A DNA stretch of 64,000 nt from Phytobacter ursingii. GTDB lineage: Bacteria; Pseudomonadota; Gammaproteobacteria; Enterobacterales; Enterobacteriaceae. Shown here piece by piece: positions 26,949 through 35,486 of this stretch (position 1 is its first letter; each line of letters starts with the position of its first letter). Below the pieces are notes generated by a model, which saw only the letters and a program-made list of their open reading frames with translations, was not told the origin of the DNA and ran no database searches. Both the position numbers and the translations under genes were made by a program. Location: the NCBI GenBank assembly GCA_901456055.1, contig CABDWT010000018.1:248001-312000 (forward strand), read 5' to 3'.

Positions 26949-27701
26949 ATGAACGCATTTTTCTCTACCCGGGCAGGTTGTGTTGTCCGCTGGTTAGATC
27001 TCCCCGGCGACGGTGTGCCGCTGGTCTTTGTACACGGCCTTGGCTGTGCCTCTTCGTACGAGTACCCGCGCGTGGTTTGCGACCCAAATTTTCAGGGCCG
27101 ACGCGCCATCCTGATTGACCTGCCGGGTTACGGGTACAGCGAGAAACCGAAAGAATTTAGCTATTCCATCAGCGAACAGGCCCGTGTTGTCGCCGAGCTG
27201 ATTACCCATTTACAGCTCAATGACTACTTTCTGTATGGACACAGCATGGGCGGGAGTATCGCCATTGAAGCCGCTACTCAACTGGACGGTTTACGTGGAC
27301 TGATCGTCTCCGAGCCTAACTTCCGCCCCGATGGGGGATTTTTTAGCCGTCAGATTTGCCGGGTCGATGAAGAGACCTATATCACCCATGTCTATGCGCT
27401 CATGATGAACAACTATAAAAACCCCTGGACCGGAAGTTTATCGGCCGCCGCCCCCTGGGCTGTCTGGCGTGGCGCATCCAGTCTGATTGCCGGCAATCAT
27501 TGGTTTGAGATGTTCGTTGAGCTTAATAAGCCTGTCTGCTTGCTGTTTGGCGCAACATCCCTGCCGGATGCTGATTTTACGCAGCTGAGCGCCATGGGCA
27601 TCGCCACCGTGGAACTGGCCGACTGCGGACATAATATGTCGTGGGAGAACCCACCCGCCCTTGCCGCTGCGCTGGCCGCGTTCTGCACAGAACACGAATA
27701 G
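26949..27701 (+). CDS. Alpha/beta hydrolase
   Basis: A 250-residue alpha/beta-hydrolase-fold protein. The oxyanion-hole motif is VFVHGLGCASSY, the nucleophile elbow GHSMGGS (Ser near residue 98), and the C-terminal His is in ADCGHNMSWENP; the acid is probably the Asp in ATSLPDADF. There is no signal peptide, so it is cytosolic. The ATG at 26949 is chosen because AAGGA lies 7 nt upstream. It follows malic enzyme and ends only 10 bp before the convergent dhaR. Whether it belongs to dicarboxylate metabolism (for example as an esterase) is unknown. Confidence 0.82.
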   Translation: MNAFFSTRAGCVVRWLDLPGDGVPLVFVHGLGCASSYEYPRVVCDPNFQGRRAILIDLPGYGYSEKPKEFSYSISEQARVVAELITHLQLNDYFLYGHSMGGSIAIEAATQLDGLRGLIVSEPNFRPDGGFFSRQICRVDEETYITHVYALMMNNYKNPWTGSLSAAAPWAVWRGASSLIAGNHWFEMFVELNKPVCLLFGATSLPDADFTQLSAMGIATVELADCGHNMSWENPPALAAALAAFCTEHE

Positions 27702-27711
27702 CCTCAGGCCA

Positions 27712-29637
27712 TTAGCGCAGGTGTGTGCGCTTAAACTGGCTGGCATCAATGTCGTACTGCTTCATTTTGCGCCACAGGGTGGTACGACCTATGTTGAGCA
27801 ACCGCGACATCTCCTGTATTCGCCCGTTGGTCACCCGGGCAGCCTGGATAATGGCCTCTTTTTCGACGGCAGAAAACGTGAGATTTGCCGACAACCTGGC
27901 GCCCGGTTCCTGCTGCGCGCCGCCTTCGTTAAACAACCAGTCCGGCAGATGACTCAGGCGAATATGGCCCTGTTCACTGCTGATAGCGATATTTTCAATA
28001 ATACTGTTGAGTTCAAAATCATTCCCCGGCCAGGAGTAGGCCACCAGCCGGGCCAGCGCATCGTCATCCACCCGAAGACGCGAAGAAAATCGCCGTTCGA
28101 GCCCGCGCAGACGGTTTTGTACCAGTGAAGGAATACTCTCGCGACGCTCCCGCAGCGGCGGAATGACGACCTCAAAAGCGCGCAAGGCATAGTAGAGTTG
28201 GCGGCTAAAGCGGTTTTGCTCAACCAGATTCCCCAAATCGACCGTGGTGGCGGCAATGACTTTGACATCCACCGGCACCAGACGCCGGGCCTCAAGCCGC
28301 GTGAGCACCCCTTGCTTAATCACCTGCAATAACCCTGATTGCAGCTCGGGGGCCAGATACTCGATTTTTTCCAGAAACAGCGTTCCGCCGTTGGCCAGCT
28401 CCAGTCGGCTGAGACGCCCTTTCTCATTTTCTGTCGCCGCGCTGCCCATAAAATCAAGCCCCAGCGCGCTGTCGGCATATAACTGGCAGTTGACGGCGAT
28501 ATATGGCCCCCCGGCACGTTCGCTCTCATTATGAATAGCCTGAGACATCAGCTCCTTCCCCACCCCCTCTTCCCCGTACAGCAGAACAGGAAACGCACCG
28601 CGCGCCGCCTGCCGACCAGACTGAATCAGACGGCGGGTTTGCGGATCGTCGGCAGGCATTTGCTCAAAGGTATGGCTGACTTTACCCAGTTGGCTGGTCA
28701 TCAGCTGACGCATCTGCTCCACCGGATGTAGCAGCAAAATAAAGCTGTTACCCTGCGCTTCGACGATCGGTTTGAGGGTCACCACCGCATCAATAAACTG
28801 GTGCTGGCTTTCAAATGTCACTTCTGCGTGGTTAACCGCCTGGGCATGTTTAATCGCCCGACGAAGCAGCGCGGGCAATGTCACCAGATCGCTGATATTT
28901 TTCCCCTGACTGACCTGGGCGTCGAGATGCAGCATGCGCGCCGCCTGCACATTGAGAAACTGCAACACCCCCTGCTCATTCCAGGCCATCACCCCGTCAT
29001 CCATACTTTCCAGCAGACCGTACATCTGGTTCAGGTGGCGGTTGGATTCCGCCAGCAAATTGTCTGTCAGCAATGAGTTGCCTATCTCCCTGGCCGTTGC
29101 CAGCGTCAGCGAAAGATCCGCTGATGAAGCATGCTCCGCTCGGCAGCACAGCGCGATAGACCCTGACAAACGGCCATGGTTATCGAATACCGGCGTTGAA
29201 CAAAAGGCCCACGGGAACAGCGCCTGTTTGAAATGTTGGTTGCCCAGCGTCTTAACCGGCTGGCCCATCATCGCGGCCAGGGATAGCGCACAGCTGCCGA
29301 TAATACTTTCCGCACAGTAGCTGCCGGGCAGGAACCCCAGCCGGGCCAGCGCATCAAGCGTGTCGGGATGACCGCAGCGACTCAAAATACAGGCGGACTC
29401 ATCAAGAATGAACAGCGCGCAGGGTCGCCCTTCCATATATTCCAGGGCATCTTCCAGCGCCGCCTGACCAATCGTCAGCAGCCCGGTTTTACGACGGCTG
29501 ATGGTTTCAAACGTCAGCCCTTGCGCCTGATGCGGTGTTCCCCAGGTTTCACGCTGCATCATTTTTTCACAGCGCAGCCAGGAATGGGCGATCAACGTTG
29601 AGACAATCTGTTCGTTTTTTATCATCGGTAGGGTCAT
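27712..29637 (-). CDS. dhaR: DhaR, activator of the dihydroxyacetone kinase operon
   Basis: A 641-residue regulator with GAF-like and PAS sensory domains (to about 315), a AAA+ domain (about 325-545) and a C-terminal Fis-type HTH (RIQEMSRLLNIGRTTLWRKMKQY). In E. coli, DhaR binds DhaL-ADP, which activates it, and DhaK, which inhibits it, so transcription follows dihydroxyacetone supply. The Walker A is GEEGVGKEL, but the sigma54-contact loop GAFTGA is replaced by DFMGSA, consistent with DhaR acting at a sigma70 promoter. AGGAAAG precedes the ATG. It is divergent from dhaKLM across an unusually long 855-bp spacer. Confidence 0.92.
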   Translation of the reverse strand: MTLPMIKNEQIVSTLIAHSWLRCEKMMQRETWGTPHQAQGLTFETISRRKTGLLTIGQAALEDALEYMEGRPCALFILDESACILSRCGHPDTLDALARLGFLPGSYCAESIIGSCALSLAAMMGQPVKTLGNQHFKQALFPWAFCSTPVFDNHGRLSGSIALCCRAEHASSADLSLTLATAREIGNSLLTDNLLAESNRHLNQMYGLLESMDDGVMAWNEQGVLQFLNVQAARMLHLDAQVSQGKNISDLVTLPALLRRAIKHAQAVNHAEVTFESQHQFIDAVVTLKPIVEAQGNSFILLLHPVEQMRQLMTSQLGKVSHTFEQMPADDPQTRRLIQSGRQAARGAFPVLLYGEEGVGKELMSQAIHNESERAGGPYIAVNCQLYADSALGLDFMGSAATENEKGRLSRLELANGGTLFLEKIEYLAPELQSGLLQVIKQGVLTRLEARRLVPVDVKVIAATTVDLGNLVEQNRFSRQLYYALRAFEVVIPPLRERRESIPSLVQNRLRGLERRFSSRLRVDDDALARLVAYSWPGNDFELNSIIENIAISSEQGHIRLSHLPDWLFNEGGAQQEPGARLSANLTFSAVEKEAIIQAARVTNGRIQEMSRLLNIGRTTLWRKMKQYDIDASQFKRTHLR

Positions 29638-29664
29638 GCCACTTTCCTGTTTGCGAGATATTGT

Positions 29665-29765
29665 CCCCTCACCCTAACCCTCTCCCTAAAATGGCGAGGG
29701 ATCCCCACAAAAAATGCAAGCACATTCGGTCCCCTCTCCCTGAGGGAGAGGGCCAGGGTGAGGGG
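29665..29765. repeat. GC-rich long-hairpin intergenic repeat, copy 1
   Basis: The left arm at 29665-29687 (starts CCCCTCACCCT, ends CTCTCCCT) and right arm at 29743-29765 (AGGGAGAGGG, ends GGGTGAGGGG) are complementary at 21 of 23 positions around a 55-nt loop. The right arm recurs as a direct repeat at 30180-30201. This looks like the palindromic intergenic elements common in enterobacteria, and near dhaR it could also act as a terminator or mRNA stabiliser. Confidence 0.7.
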
Positions 29766-30162
29766 GAAAATGCGGCTCTGGTGGTCATTCCGTTCACCTT
29801 ATGTTCCTTGCTTTTCTATCGCTCCCGAACCCGTGAACGTGCCAGGGTGGCTCATCGCCACCACCCTGGCAACCCGGGCTCCCGGCCAGGAAAATCGCCG
29901 CTGGCGCGGTCCATTCGCCTTATGCCGTCTGACTTTCGGGTCGGGGACCAGCCTGCGTCCTTGCAGGCTATCCCCTCCGCCCGCTTCCCTGCGGGCGGCC
30001 CCGGTCAGCCGTCAACGCCTCATCGATTTTCAGCCGGATCCTGTCATCGCTGTCACTATTTCATTCTCATTATGCGGTGTTATCGCTGTAAGAAGTAATA
30101 TTACCGGGGATTCCTCAGCCCCAAAGGGGCGAGGGGACTGAATCGAGCACGGGCCAGCCTTT
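29766..30162. other. Noncoding or relict sequence inserted between dhaR and dhaK
   Basis: Nearly 400 bp between two copies of the hairpin repeat, with no recognisable regulatory site and no ribosome site before any frame. Translations are Pro/Arg/Ser-rich (RLSPPPASLRAAPVSRQRL) and remind me of sequence around ash/Icd-like genes of P4-type satellite phages, but I cannot confirm this. A local palindrome, CCCCAAAGGGG, is at 30119-30129. Confidence 0.35.
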
Positions 30163-30201
30163 CTTCCTCTCCCTTTTTGAGGGAGAGGGTCGGGGTGAGG
30201 G
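30163..30201. repeat. GC-rich hairpin intergenic repeat, copy 2
   Basis: The stem CCTCTCCCT (30166-30174) / AGGGAGAGG (30180-30188) continues into a GGGGTGAGGG tail. The segment 30180-30201 repeats 29743-29764 with two differences, so this is a second, shorter copy of the same element in the dhaR-dhaK spacer. Confidence 0.65.
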
Positions 30202-30298
30202 TTCATGGCCATATTGCCCGAAACGAAAATAAAAAATACTCGCGGCGAAAAGATTGCCGGGACTCTCATTTCGCGTAAATCACCGCGTTTTACGTTCC

Positions 30299-30339
30299 GT
30301 TTCGAAACATTCATCCGTGATAACGTTCCACTCTGGAAC
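30299..30339. promoter_or_regulatory. Candidate DhaR-type operator region upstream of dhaK
   Basis: Two perfect inverted repeats sit close together: GTTTCGAAAC at 30299-30308 and GTTCCA-CTC-TGGAAC at 30325-30339. Both are about 155-195 bp before dhaK and proximal to the repeat-free part of the spacer. They are the best candidates for DhaR binding, but no consensus was available to test them. Confidence 0.4.
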
Positions 30340-30492
30340 AAATTTGCCGGGTGATTTTCTTTTTCTCGCACCAGAGGAGAATCAGCACATCGGCCAGGGA
30401 AACCCGGATGTCGGTTATCCGCCGCTGATACCCTACAACATCAGGCCTGCGCGCTGCGGATGGCCTGGTTCACCTCCTGCGGAGTAGGAATA

Positions 30493-31563
30493 ATGAAAAA
30501 ACTGATTAACCGTGTGGAAGATGTATTAAGCGAACAATTAGCTGGCCTGGCTAAAGCGCACCCTGAGCTGACGCTGCACCAGGACCCGGTGTATATGACC
30601 CGCGCCGATGCCCCTGTCGCCGGGAAAGTGGCGCTGTTATCCGGCGGCGGCAGCGGTCACGAACCGATGCACTGCGGCTATATCGGCAAAGGCATGTTAA
30701 GCGGCGCCTGCCCGGGGGAGATTTTCACCTCTCCCACGCCGGACAAAATGTTCGAATGCGCCATGACCATTGATGGCGGTGAAGGCGTATTGCTGATCAT
30801 CAAAAACTACACAGGCGATATCCTCAATTTCGAAACCGCCGCTGAGTTGCTGCACGACAGCGGCGTGAAGGTCACTACTGTCGTGGTGGATGACGACGTG
30901 GCGGTGAAAGACAGCCTCTATACCGCCGGACGCCGTGGAGTGGCGAATACCGTACTGATTGAAAAACTGGTCGGTGCCGCCGCCGAGCGCGGAGATTCAC
31001 TGGATGCCTGCGCGCAGTTGGGCCGCAAACTCAACAATCAGGGGCACTCCATCGGTATCGCCCTGAGCGCCTGTACCGTGCCTGCGGCCGGCCAGCCTTC
31101 GTTTACGCTTGCGGATAACGAGATGGAGTTTGGCGTCGGTATCCACGGTGAACCGGGTATTGACCGCCGCCCGTTTAGCTCTCTTGATACCACTGTCGAT
31201 GAGATGTTTAAGGTTCTGCTGGAAAACGGCAACTACAGCCGCACCCTGCGCGAATGGGATCACACCAGCGGTAGCTGGCTGGAAGTCAAACAGAGCAAAC
31301 AGGCCCTGCAGCGAGGCGATCGCGTCATTGCGATGGTCAACAATCTGGGTGCAACGCCGCTGTCTGAACTGTACGGCGTCTACAACCGACTGGAAACGCG
31401 CTGCCAGGAAGCCGGTATTGTCATCGAACGTAATCTGGTTGGTAGCTGGTGTACGTCACTGGATATGGGCGGCTTCTCCATTACCTTGCTCAAAGCCGAC
31501 GACGAGATCCTCGCGCTGTGGGATGCGCCTGTCCACACACCCGCTATGACCTGGGGTAACTAA
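30493..31563 (+). CDS. dhaK: Dihydroxyacetone kinase subunit K, substrate-binding
   Basis: The dihydroxyacetone-binding subunit of the PTS-dependent kinase, which makes dihydroxyacetone phosphate in the cytoplasm using phosphate from PEP via DhaM and DhaL. The 356 residues equal E. coli DhaK in length. The substrate is held as a hemiaminal on the His in [13 protein letters not shown] (His218 in E. coli); [16 protein letters not shown] is the other active-site loop. The ATG at 30493 gives [12 protein letters not shown], the conserved start; an 11-codon upstream extension is spurious. The apo form also represses DhaR. It is first gene of dhaKLM, 9 bp before dhaL. Confidence 0.96.
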   Translation: MKKLINRVEDVLSEQLAGLAKAHPELTLHQDPVYMTRADAPVAGKVALLSGGGSGHEPMHCGYIGKGMLSGACPGEIFTSPTPDKMFECAMTIDGGEGVLLIIKNYTGDILNFETAAELLHDSGVKVTTVVVDDDVAVKDSLYTAGRRGVANTVLIEKLVGAAAERGDSLDACAQLGRKLNNQGHSIGIALSACTVPAAGQPSFTLADNEMEFGVGIHGEPGIDRRPFSSLDTTVDEMFKVLLENGNYSRTLREWDHTSGSWLEVKQSKQALQRGDRVIAMVNNLGATPLSELYGVYNRLETRCQEAGIVIERNLVGSWCTSLDMGGFSITLLKADDEILALWDAPVHTPAMTWGN

Positions 31564-31572
31564 GGAAATGTT

Positions 31573-32205
31573 ATGTCGCTGAACAGAAACCAAATTGTTG
31601 ACTGGCTCTACCGTTGCGGCGAGGTCTTCACCAAAGAGAGTGATTTCCTCACCGGCCTGGACAGGGCCATTGGTGATGCGGACCACGGCCTGAATATGCA
31701 CCGCGGTTTTAGCAAAGTGGTGGAAAAGCTGCCCGCCATCGCGGACAAAGACATCGGCTTTATTCTCAAAAACACCGGCATGGTGCTGCTCTCAAATGTC
31801 GGTGGCGCCAGCGGTCCGTTATTCGGCACCTTTTTTCTGCGTGCGGCGCAGGCGACACAGGCCCACCAAAGCCTGACGCTGGTTGAGCTGCAGCAGATGA
31901 TCCGTGAAGGCGCCGAAGGGGTCATCAGCCGTGGTAAAGCAGAGCCCGGCGACAAAACGATGTGTGATGTCTGGCTACCCGTCGCGGAATCGCTGGAACA
32001 GGCGATCGCGCAAAACCTGTCGATTCCCGCGGCGCTGGAAGCTGCAAGCCAGGTGGCGGAACAGGCGGTTCAGTCGACAATCACCATGCAGGCCCGCAAA
32101 GGCCGCGCCAGCTATCTGGGTGAGCGCAGTATTGGTCATCAGGACCCTGGTGCAACCTCGGTGATGTTTATGGTGCAGATGCTGGCGGCAGCCGCAAAAG
32201 CATAA
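31573..32205 (+). CDS. dhaL: Dihydroxyacetone kinase subunit L, ADP-binding
   Basis: A 210-residue phosphotransfer subunit that carries a tightly bound ADP as coenzyme. ADP is rephosphorylated by DhaM, and the phosphate is passed to DhaK-bound dihydroxyacetone. The Mg-ADP-binding aspartates are in AIGDADHGLNMHRGF (residues about 29-43), with NVGGASGPLFGTFF and GDKTMCDVWLP completing the site. AAGGA is 6 nt before the ATG. In E. coli, DhaL-ADP is the coactivator of DhaR, so product level feeds back on this operon. It lies between dhaK and dhaM with very short spacers, as in a single mRNA. Confidence 0.96.
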   Translation: MSLNRNQIVDWLYRCGEVFTKESDFLTGLDRAIGDADHGLNMHRGFSKVVEKLPAIADKDIGFILKNTGMVLLSNVGGASGPLFGTFFLRAAQATQAHQSLTLVELQQMIREGAEGVISRGKAEPGDKTMCDVWLPVAESLEQAIAQNLSIPAALEAASQVAEQAVQSTITMQARKGRASYLGERSIGHQDPGATSVMFMVQMLAAAAKA

Positions 32206-32220
32206 ATGAAGGAAACGGCG

Positions 32221-33636
32221 ATGGTTAACCTGGTAATTGTTTCTCATAGCGCCCAACTGGGCCAGGGTGTCGGGGAACTGGCCCGGCAGATGTTAACGGG
32301 AGATGGCTGCAAGTTAGCCATCGCCGCTGGAATTGACGATCCCGAGAATCCGATCGGCACCGATCCGATTAAAGTGATGGAGGCCATTGAGTCGGTGGCC
32401 GACACCGATCATGTGCTGGTGATGATGGATATCGGTAGCGCCCTGTTAAGCGCGGAAACCGCACTGGAATTGCTTGACCCGGATATTGCCGGGAAAGTTC
32501 GTCTCTGCGCTGCGCCACTGGTAGAAGGCACTCTGGCTGCAACGGTTAGCGCCGCCACGGGTTCTGACATTGACAAAGTGATTGCCGATGCGCAAAACGC
32601 CCTCCAGGCAAAGCGGGTTCAGCTCGGATTCGACGCACAGCAGGAGCCCCCCCCACTACCGCAAACAGACGGTGATCTGCAAGAAGACGCGCGTACTGTC
32701 ACGGTGACCGTGCACAACCCTAACGGCCTGCACGTTCGCCCGGCTTCCCGCCTGGTGGCTGCGCTGGCCGGGTTTGACGCCCGGCTTTTGCTTGAAAAGG
32801 AGGGAAAATGTGTCAAGCCGGACAGCATTAACCAGATAGCGCTTTTGCAGGTACGCTGTCATGACACCCTGCGTCTGATTGCCCGAGGTCCGCAGGCGGA
32901 ACTGGCGCTGGCCGCCTTTGAACGTCTGGCACAAGAGAATTTCGGCGAAACGCTCACGGCGCAACACCCTGAGGCGACGCCAGACGTTCCGTTACAGATG
33001 ATAGGCCAGGCATTGCGCTATACTCCAGGCGAACTGCCGCTGGCCCAGGCCACTGTCCGAACACCGCAAGAGGAAATGGCCCGTTTGCACAGTGCCGTAA
33101 AGGATACGCTGGACGATCTGAGTGATCTGATTCGCCTGGCGGAAGAGAAGTTTTCACCCGACATCGCCGCTATTTTTGCCGGTCACCAGACTCTGCTTGA
33201 TGATCAGGACCTGATGGACAGTGCCTGGGAGATGCTGCGCCAGCGAAAATGCACGGCGGAATGGGCGTGGCATAAGATATTGATGGAACTTAGCAGCCAG
33301 TATCGCCACCTTGATGATGCCTATTTGCAGGCTCGCTATATCGATATTGAAGATTTACTGCACCGCACGCATCTGCATCTGGCGCAGGCGCTGGAAAACA
33401 TCCCAACGCCGCTACGCCCGAGTATCCTTATCGCCAGCGATCTTTATCCGTCCGTCATGTTGCAACTGGATAAGAAAAACATCGCCGGCATTGCCCTGTT
33501 GCAGGGAAGTCCGCACTCTCATAGCGCGATTATCGCCAGAGAAGCCGGGATCTCCGTGCTGTATCAACAAAGTAACGCACTGGCAAACGTGCGCAACGGT
33601 GAAACACTTACCCTCGACGCCGCCCGCCCTGAATAA
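32221..33636 (+). CDS. dhaM: Dihydroxyacetone kinase phosphotransferase subunit M
   Basis: A 471-residue multiphosphoryl PTS protein. An EIIA(man)-like domain has the active His9 in VIVSHSAQLGQG; an HPr-like domain has the His in NPNGLHVRPASR (about residue 170); and the C-terminal truncated EI-like domain has the His in GSPHSHSAIIARE. It takes phosphate from general PTS proteins and hands it to DhaL-ADP. The start MVNLVIVSH at 32221 follows AAGGA and matches E. coli DhaM; the ATG 15 bp earlier is not used. The linker between the first two domains is Pro/Gln-rich. A strong terminator closes the operon. Confidence 0.95.
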   Translation: MVNLVIVSHSAQLGQGVGELARQMLTGDGCKLAIAAGIDDPENPIGTDPIKVMEAIESVADTDHVLVMMDIGSALLSAETALELLDPDIAGKVRLCAAPLVEGTLAATVSAATGSDIDKVIADAQNALQAKRVQLGFDAQQEPPPLPQTDGDLQEDARTVTVTVHNPNGLHVRPASRLVAALAGFDARLLLEKEGKCVKPDSINQIALLQVRCHDTLRLIARGPQAELALAAFERLAQENFGETLTAQHPEATPDVPLQMIGQALRYTPGELPLAQATVRTPQEEMARLHSAVKDTLDDLSDLIRLAEEKFSPDIAAIFAGHQTLLDDQDLMDSAWEMLRQRKCTAEWAWHKILMELSSQYRHLDDAYLQARYIDIEDLLHRTHLHLAQALENIPTPLRPSILIASDLYPSVMLQLDKKNIAGIALLQGSPHSHSAIIAREAGISVLYQQSNALANVRNGETLTLDAARPE

Positions 33637-33645
33637 ACTTAGACG

Positions 33646-33674
33646 ACACTCCCCTTGCCGGGAGTGTTTTTTTT
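33646..33674 (+). terminator. Rho-independent terminator of dhaKLM
   Basis: A perfect 8-bp stem (ACACTCCC / GGGAGTGT, 6-nt loop) runs straight into eight T residues, ten bases after the dhaM stop. Confidence 0.92.
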
Positions 33675-33795
33675 ATTGCGCAATAATGCTCAGGCGTTCT
33701 CACGATACCGCTTGCGACGGGGCTCATCCCGGCACACTCACCGGCCATCGCGCTTAACTGCATGCCGACTGCTCCCCTGTCCGGGCACTCTCTCG

Positions 33796-34176
33796 CTAGC
33801 TGGGGGGATTAGCCTTATCAAACGCCGCCTGGGCCGCCAGCATGGCATCCATATTGTCTTCTACCCACAGGGTCAGAAATGACATGGTGTGCGTCAGCGT
33901 TTTACCTAACGGCGACAAACTGTATTCCACCGTGACGGGAACCGTGGGGAAAATTTTACGTGAGACCAGCCCGTCACGCTCCAGCTTTCGCAATGTCTGC
34001 GTCAACATTTTCTGCGTGATCCCGCGAATATGTCGTCGCAAACTGTTAAAACGCTGCGGCTCTTTTTCGAGACAACCCAGTACCAGCAATGCCCATTTAT
34101 CTGCCAGTCTTGAAAGGACATCACGCGTCGGGCAACGATCATCGTAAACATCGTAAGGTAATTGCAGTTTATTCAT
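33796..34176 (-). CDS. HxlR-family transcriptional regulator
   Basis: A 126-residue winged-helix protein with the HxlR hallmark DRCPTRDVLSRLADKWALLVLGCL (Cys15), the helix segment RFNSLRRHIRGITQKMLTQTLRKLERDGLVSR and a wing with VTVEYSLSPLGKTL. Family members such as YodB and HypR sense diamide, quinones or aldehydes through that Cys. It is divergent from a DoxX and flavodoxin pair, which have quinone/redox functions and so are plausible targets. A small palindrome lies between them. Confidence 0.88.
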   Translation of the reverse strand: MNKLQLPYDVYDDRCPTRDVLSRLADKWALLVLGCLEKEPQRFNSLRRHIRGITQKMLTQTLRKLERDGLVSRKIFPTVPVTVEYSLSPLGKTLTHTMSFLTLWVEDNMDAMLAAQAAFDKANPPS

Positions 34177-34273
34177 AACGATAGTTTCTCTTACAAGGTT
34201 TCCTCAGGGAAACTTAGTGGCCTTCAGGTGCCTTCTTTCATGACCACAGGATAATGTGTATAAATCGCTTCAG

Positions 34274-34288
34274 GTATCTATTGGATAC
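34274..34288. promoter_or_regulatory. Candidate HxlR operator (GTATC-N5-GATAC)
   Basis: An inverted repeat GTATC-TATTG-GATAC lies midway between the divergent HxlR and DoxX genes. The GTATC...GATAC type of site is used by several HxlR regulators, and position supports the call. Confidence 0.45.
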
Positions 34289-34424
34289 TAAGGCACTCTG
34301 AATGACAAAGTATTTATACATACCTTGCGCAATCCAGTGTCGATAAAATAAACCTGAGAACATTCGACCACCTTTCGCACAATAACGCGGCAGTCAGTGG
34401 CGCGACGAAATAAGAGATGACATC

Positions 34425-34853
34425 GTGTTGAATAAATTTGATGAAACGTTTACCCGGTACACCAGGCATCCTGATTTTGGTCGATTACTGCTTCGGTTGA
34501 CGTTCGGCATTTTAATGCTTTTTCATGGCGTTGCCAAAGTGAACCACGGCACAGGCTGGATTTCCGCAATGCTTGAAGCTAAGGGATTACCCGGTTTTAT
34601 CGCCCAGGGTGTATATATTGGAGAAATTGTTGCACCCGTCCTGATCATTATTGGCTGGTTTACCCGCCCTGCCGCTTTTATTTATGCCTTTAATATTGTG
34701 GTGGCAACCTTGCTGGTGGGTACCGATAAATTCTTTACCCTGACCAACGTCGGGGCATGGGGACTTGAAAGTGAAGCACTCTATTTCCTCGGAGGCCTGT
34801 GCATTATGTTTCTTGGCGCCGGGAAATACAGTTTGTCTGGTAATAAAGAATAA
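34425..34853 (+). CDS. DoxX-family inner membrane protein
   Basis: A 142-residue protein with four predicted transmembrane helices and the DoxX pattern (LLRLTFGILMLFHGVAKVNHG; GVYIGEIVAPVLIIIGWFTRPAA; GLCIMFLGAGKYSL). DoxX homologues are associated with thiosulfate:quinone oxidoreductase or with oxidative-stress membrane complexes, but most, including this one, have no proven activity. Translation starts at GTG (34425), with a modest upstream AGAG. It is followed after 24 bp by a flavodoxin-like reductase, forming a two-gene operon controlled probably by the divergent HxlR. Confidence 0.85.
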   Translation: MLNKFDETFTRYTRHPDFGRLLLRLTFGILMLFHGVAKVNHGTGWISAMLEAKGLPGFIAQGVYIGEIVAPVLIIIGWFTRPAAFIYAFNIVVATLLVGTDKFFTLTNVGAWGLESEALYFLGGLCIMFLGAGKYSLSGNKE

Positions 34854-34877
34854 TCATTCACCATTGAGGGATTACCT

Positions 34878-35426
34878 ATGAGTATCGTTGTTGTCTATTT
34901 TTCTGGCTACGGCCACACTTCCCTGGTTGCGGAAAATGTCGCTGCCGGCGCCAACGCTGAGCTGATTGCGATTAATGAAAATGGCGAAATTACCGAGAGC
35001 GACTGGCAAAAGTTAAACAACGCGAAGGCGATTATTTTTGGCGCGCCGACTTATATGGGCGGTGTACCGTGGCAATTTAAAAAGTTTGCCGATGCCACTT
35101 CTAAGGCGTGGTTTACCCGTAGCTGGCAGGATAAAATTTTCGCCGGTTTCAGTAATAGCGCGAGCCTGAACGGTGACAAACAAGTGACGTTACAGTACCT
35201 GCAAACCCTGGCGTCTCAGCACGGCGGTGTGTGGGTGAGTCTGGGTTTGCCTCCGGCGAACACGCTGGCTGCATCGCGTGAAGATCTGAACAACCTGGGC
35301 GGTTCTGTAGGCCTGCTGGTGCAGTCTCCTTCCGATGCGGGCGCTGATAAGATTCCTTCTGGCGACCTCGCCACCGCGACCAAATTCGGTGAACGTGTTG
35401 CGGCCATTACCGCACGCTTCAACTGA
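34878..35426 (+). CDS. Flavodoxin-fold NAD(P)H:quinone reductase-like protein
   Basis: A 182-residue flavodoxin/WrbA-like protein. The FMN phosphate loop is YFSGYGHTSLVAE (residues 7-19) and the isoalloxazine loops are GAPTYMGGVPWQFKKFAD and FSNSASLNGDKQVTL. The family reduces quinones by two electrons in the cytosol. It is shorter than WrbA but has the same motif order. GAGGG lies near the ATG at 34878. Coexpression with DoxX and proximity to a thiol-switch regulator suggest electrophile or quinone detoxification. A bidirectional terminator follows. Confidence 0.85.
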   Translation: MSIVVVYFSGYGHTSLVAENVAAGANAELIAINENGEITESDWQKLNNAKAIIFGAPTYMGGVPWQFKKFADATSKAWFTRSWQDKIFAGFSNSASLNGDKQVTLQYLQTLASQHGGVWVSLGLPPANTLAASREDLNNLGGSVGLLVQSPSDAGADKIPSGDLATATKFGERVAAITARFN

Positions 35427-35441
35427 TTTACTGCACGTATG

Positions 35442-35470
35442 AAAAAGGGTCAGCCACGCTGACCCTTTTT
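35442..35470. terminator. Bidirectional terminator between convergent genes
   Basis: A 13-bp perfect stem (AAAAAGGGTCAGC / GCTGACCCTTTTT, loop CAC) has A-tract and T-tract arms, so it can terminate the flavodoxin gene on the plus strand and the SDR gene on the minus strand. Confidence 0.92.
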
Positions 35471-35486
35471 ACGTGTAAGAACACGC

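Noticed and set aside
27712-29637. dhaR read as a sigma54 enhancer-binding protein
   Set aside because: The AAA+ domain lacks the GAFTGA loop needed to contact sigma54, so no sigma54 promoter was sought before dhaK.
29535-30141. Plus-strand open frames of 127-187 codons starting in the dhaR 5' end and running into the spacer
   Set aside because: They start antisense to dhaR, have no ribosome site and run through hairpin repeats. Only a vague resemblance to satellite-phage-associated sequence, so no gene is called.
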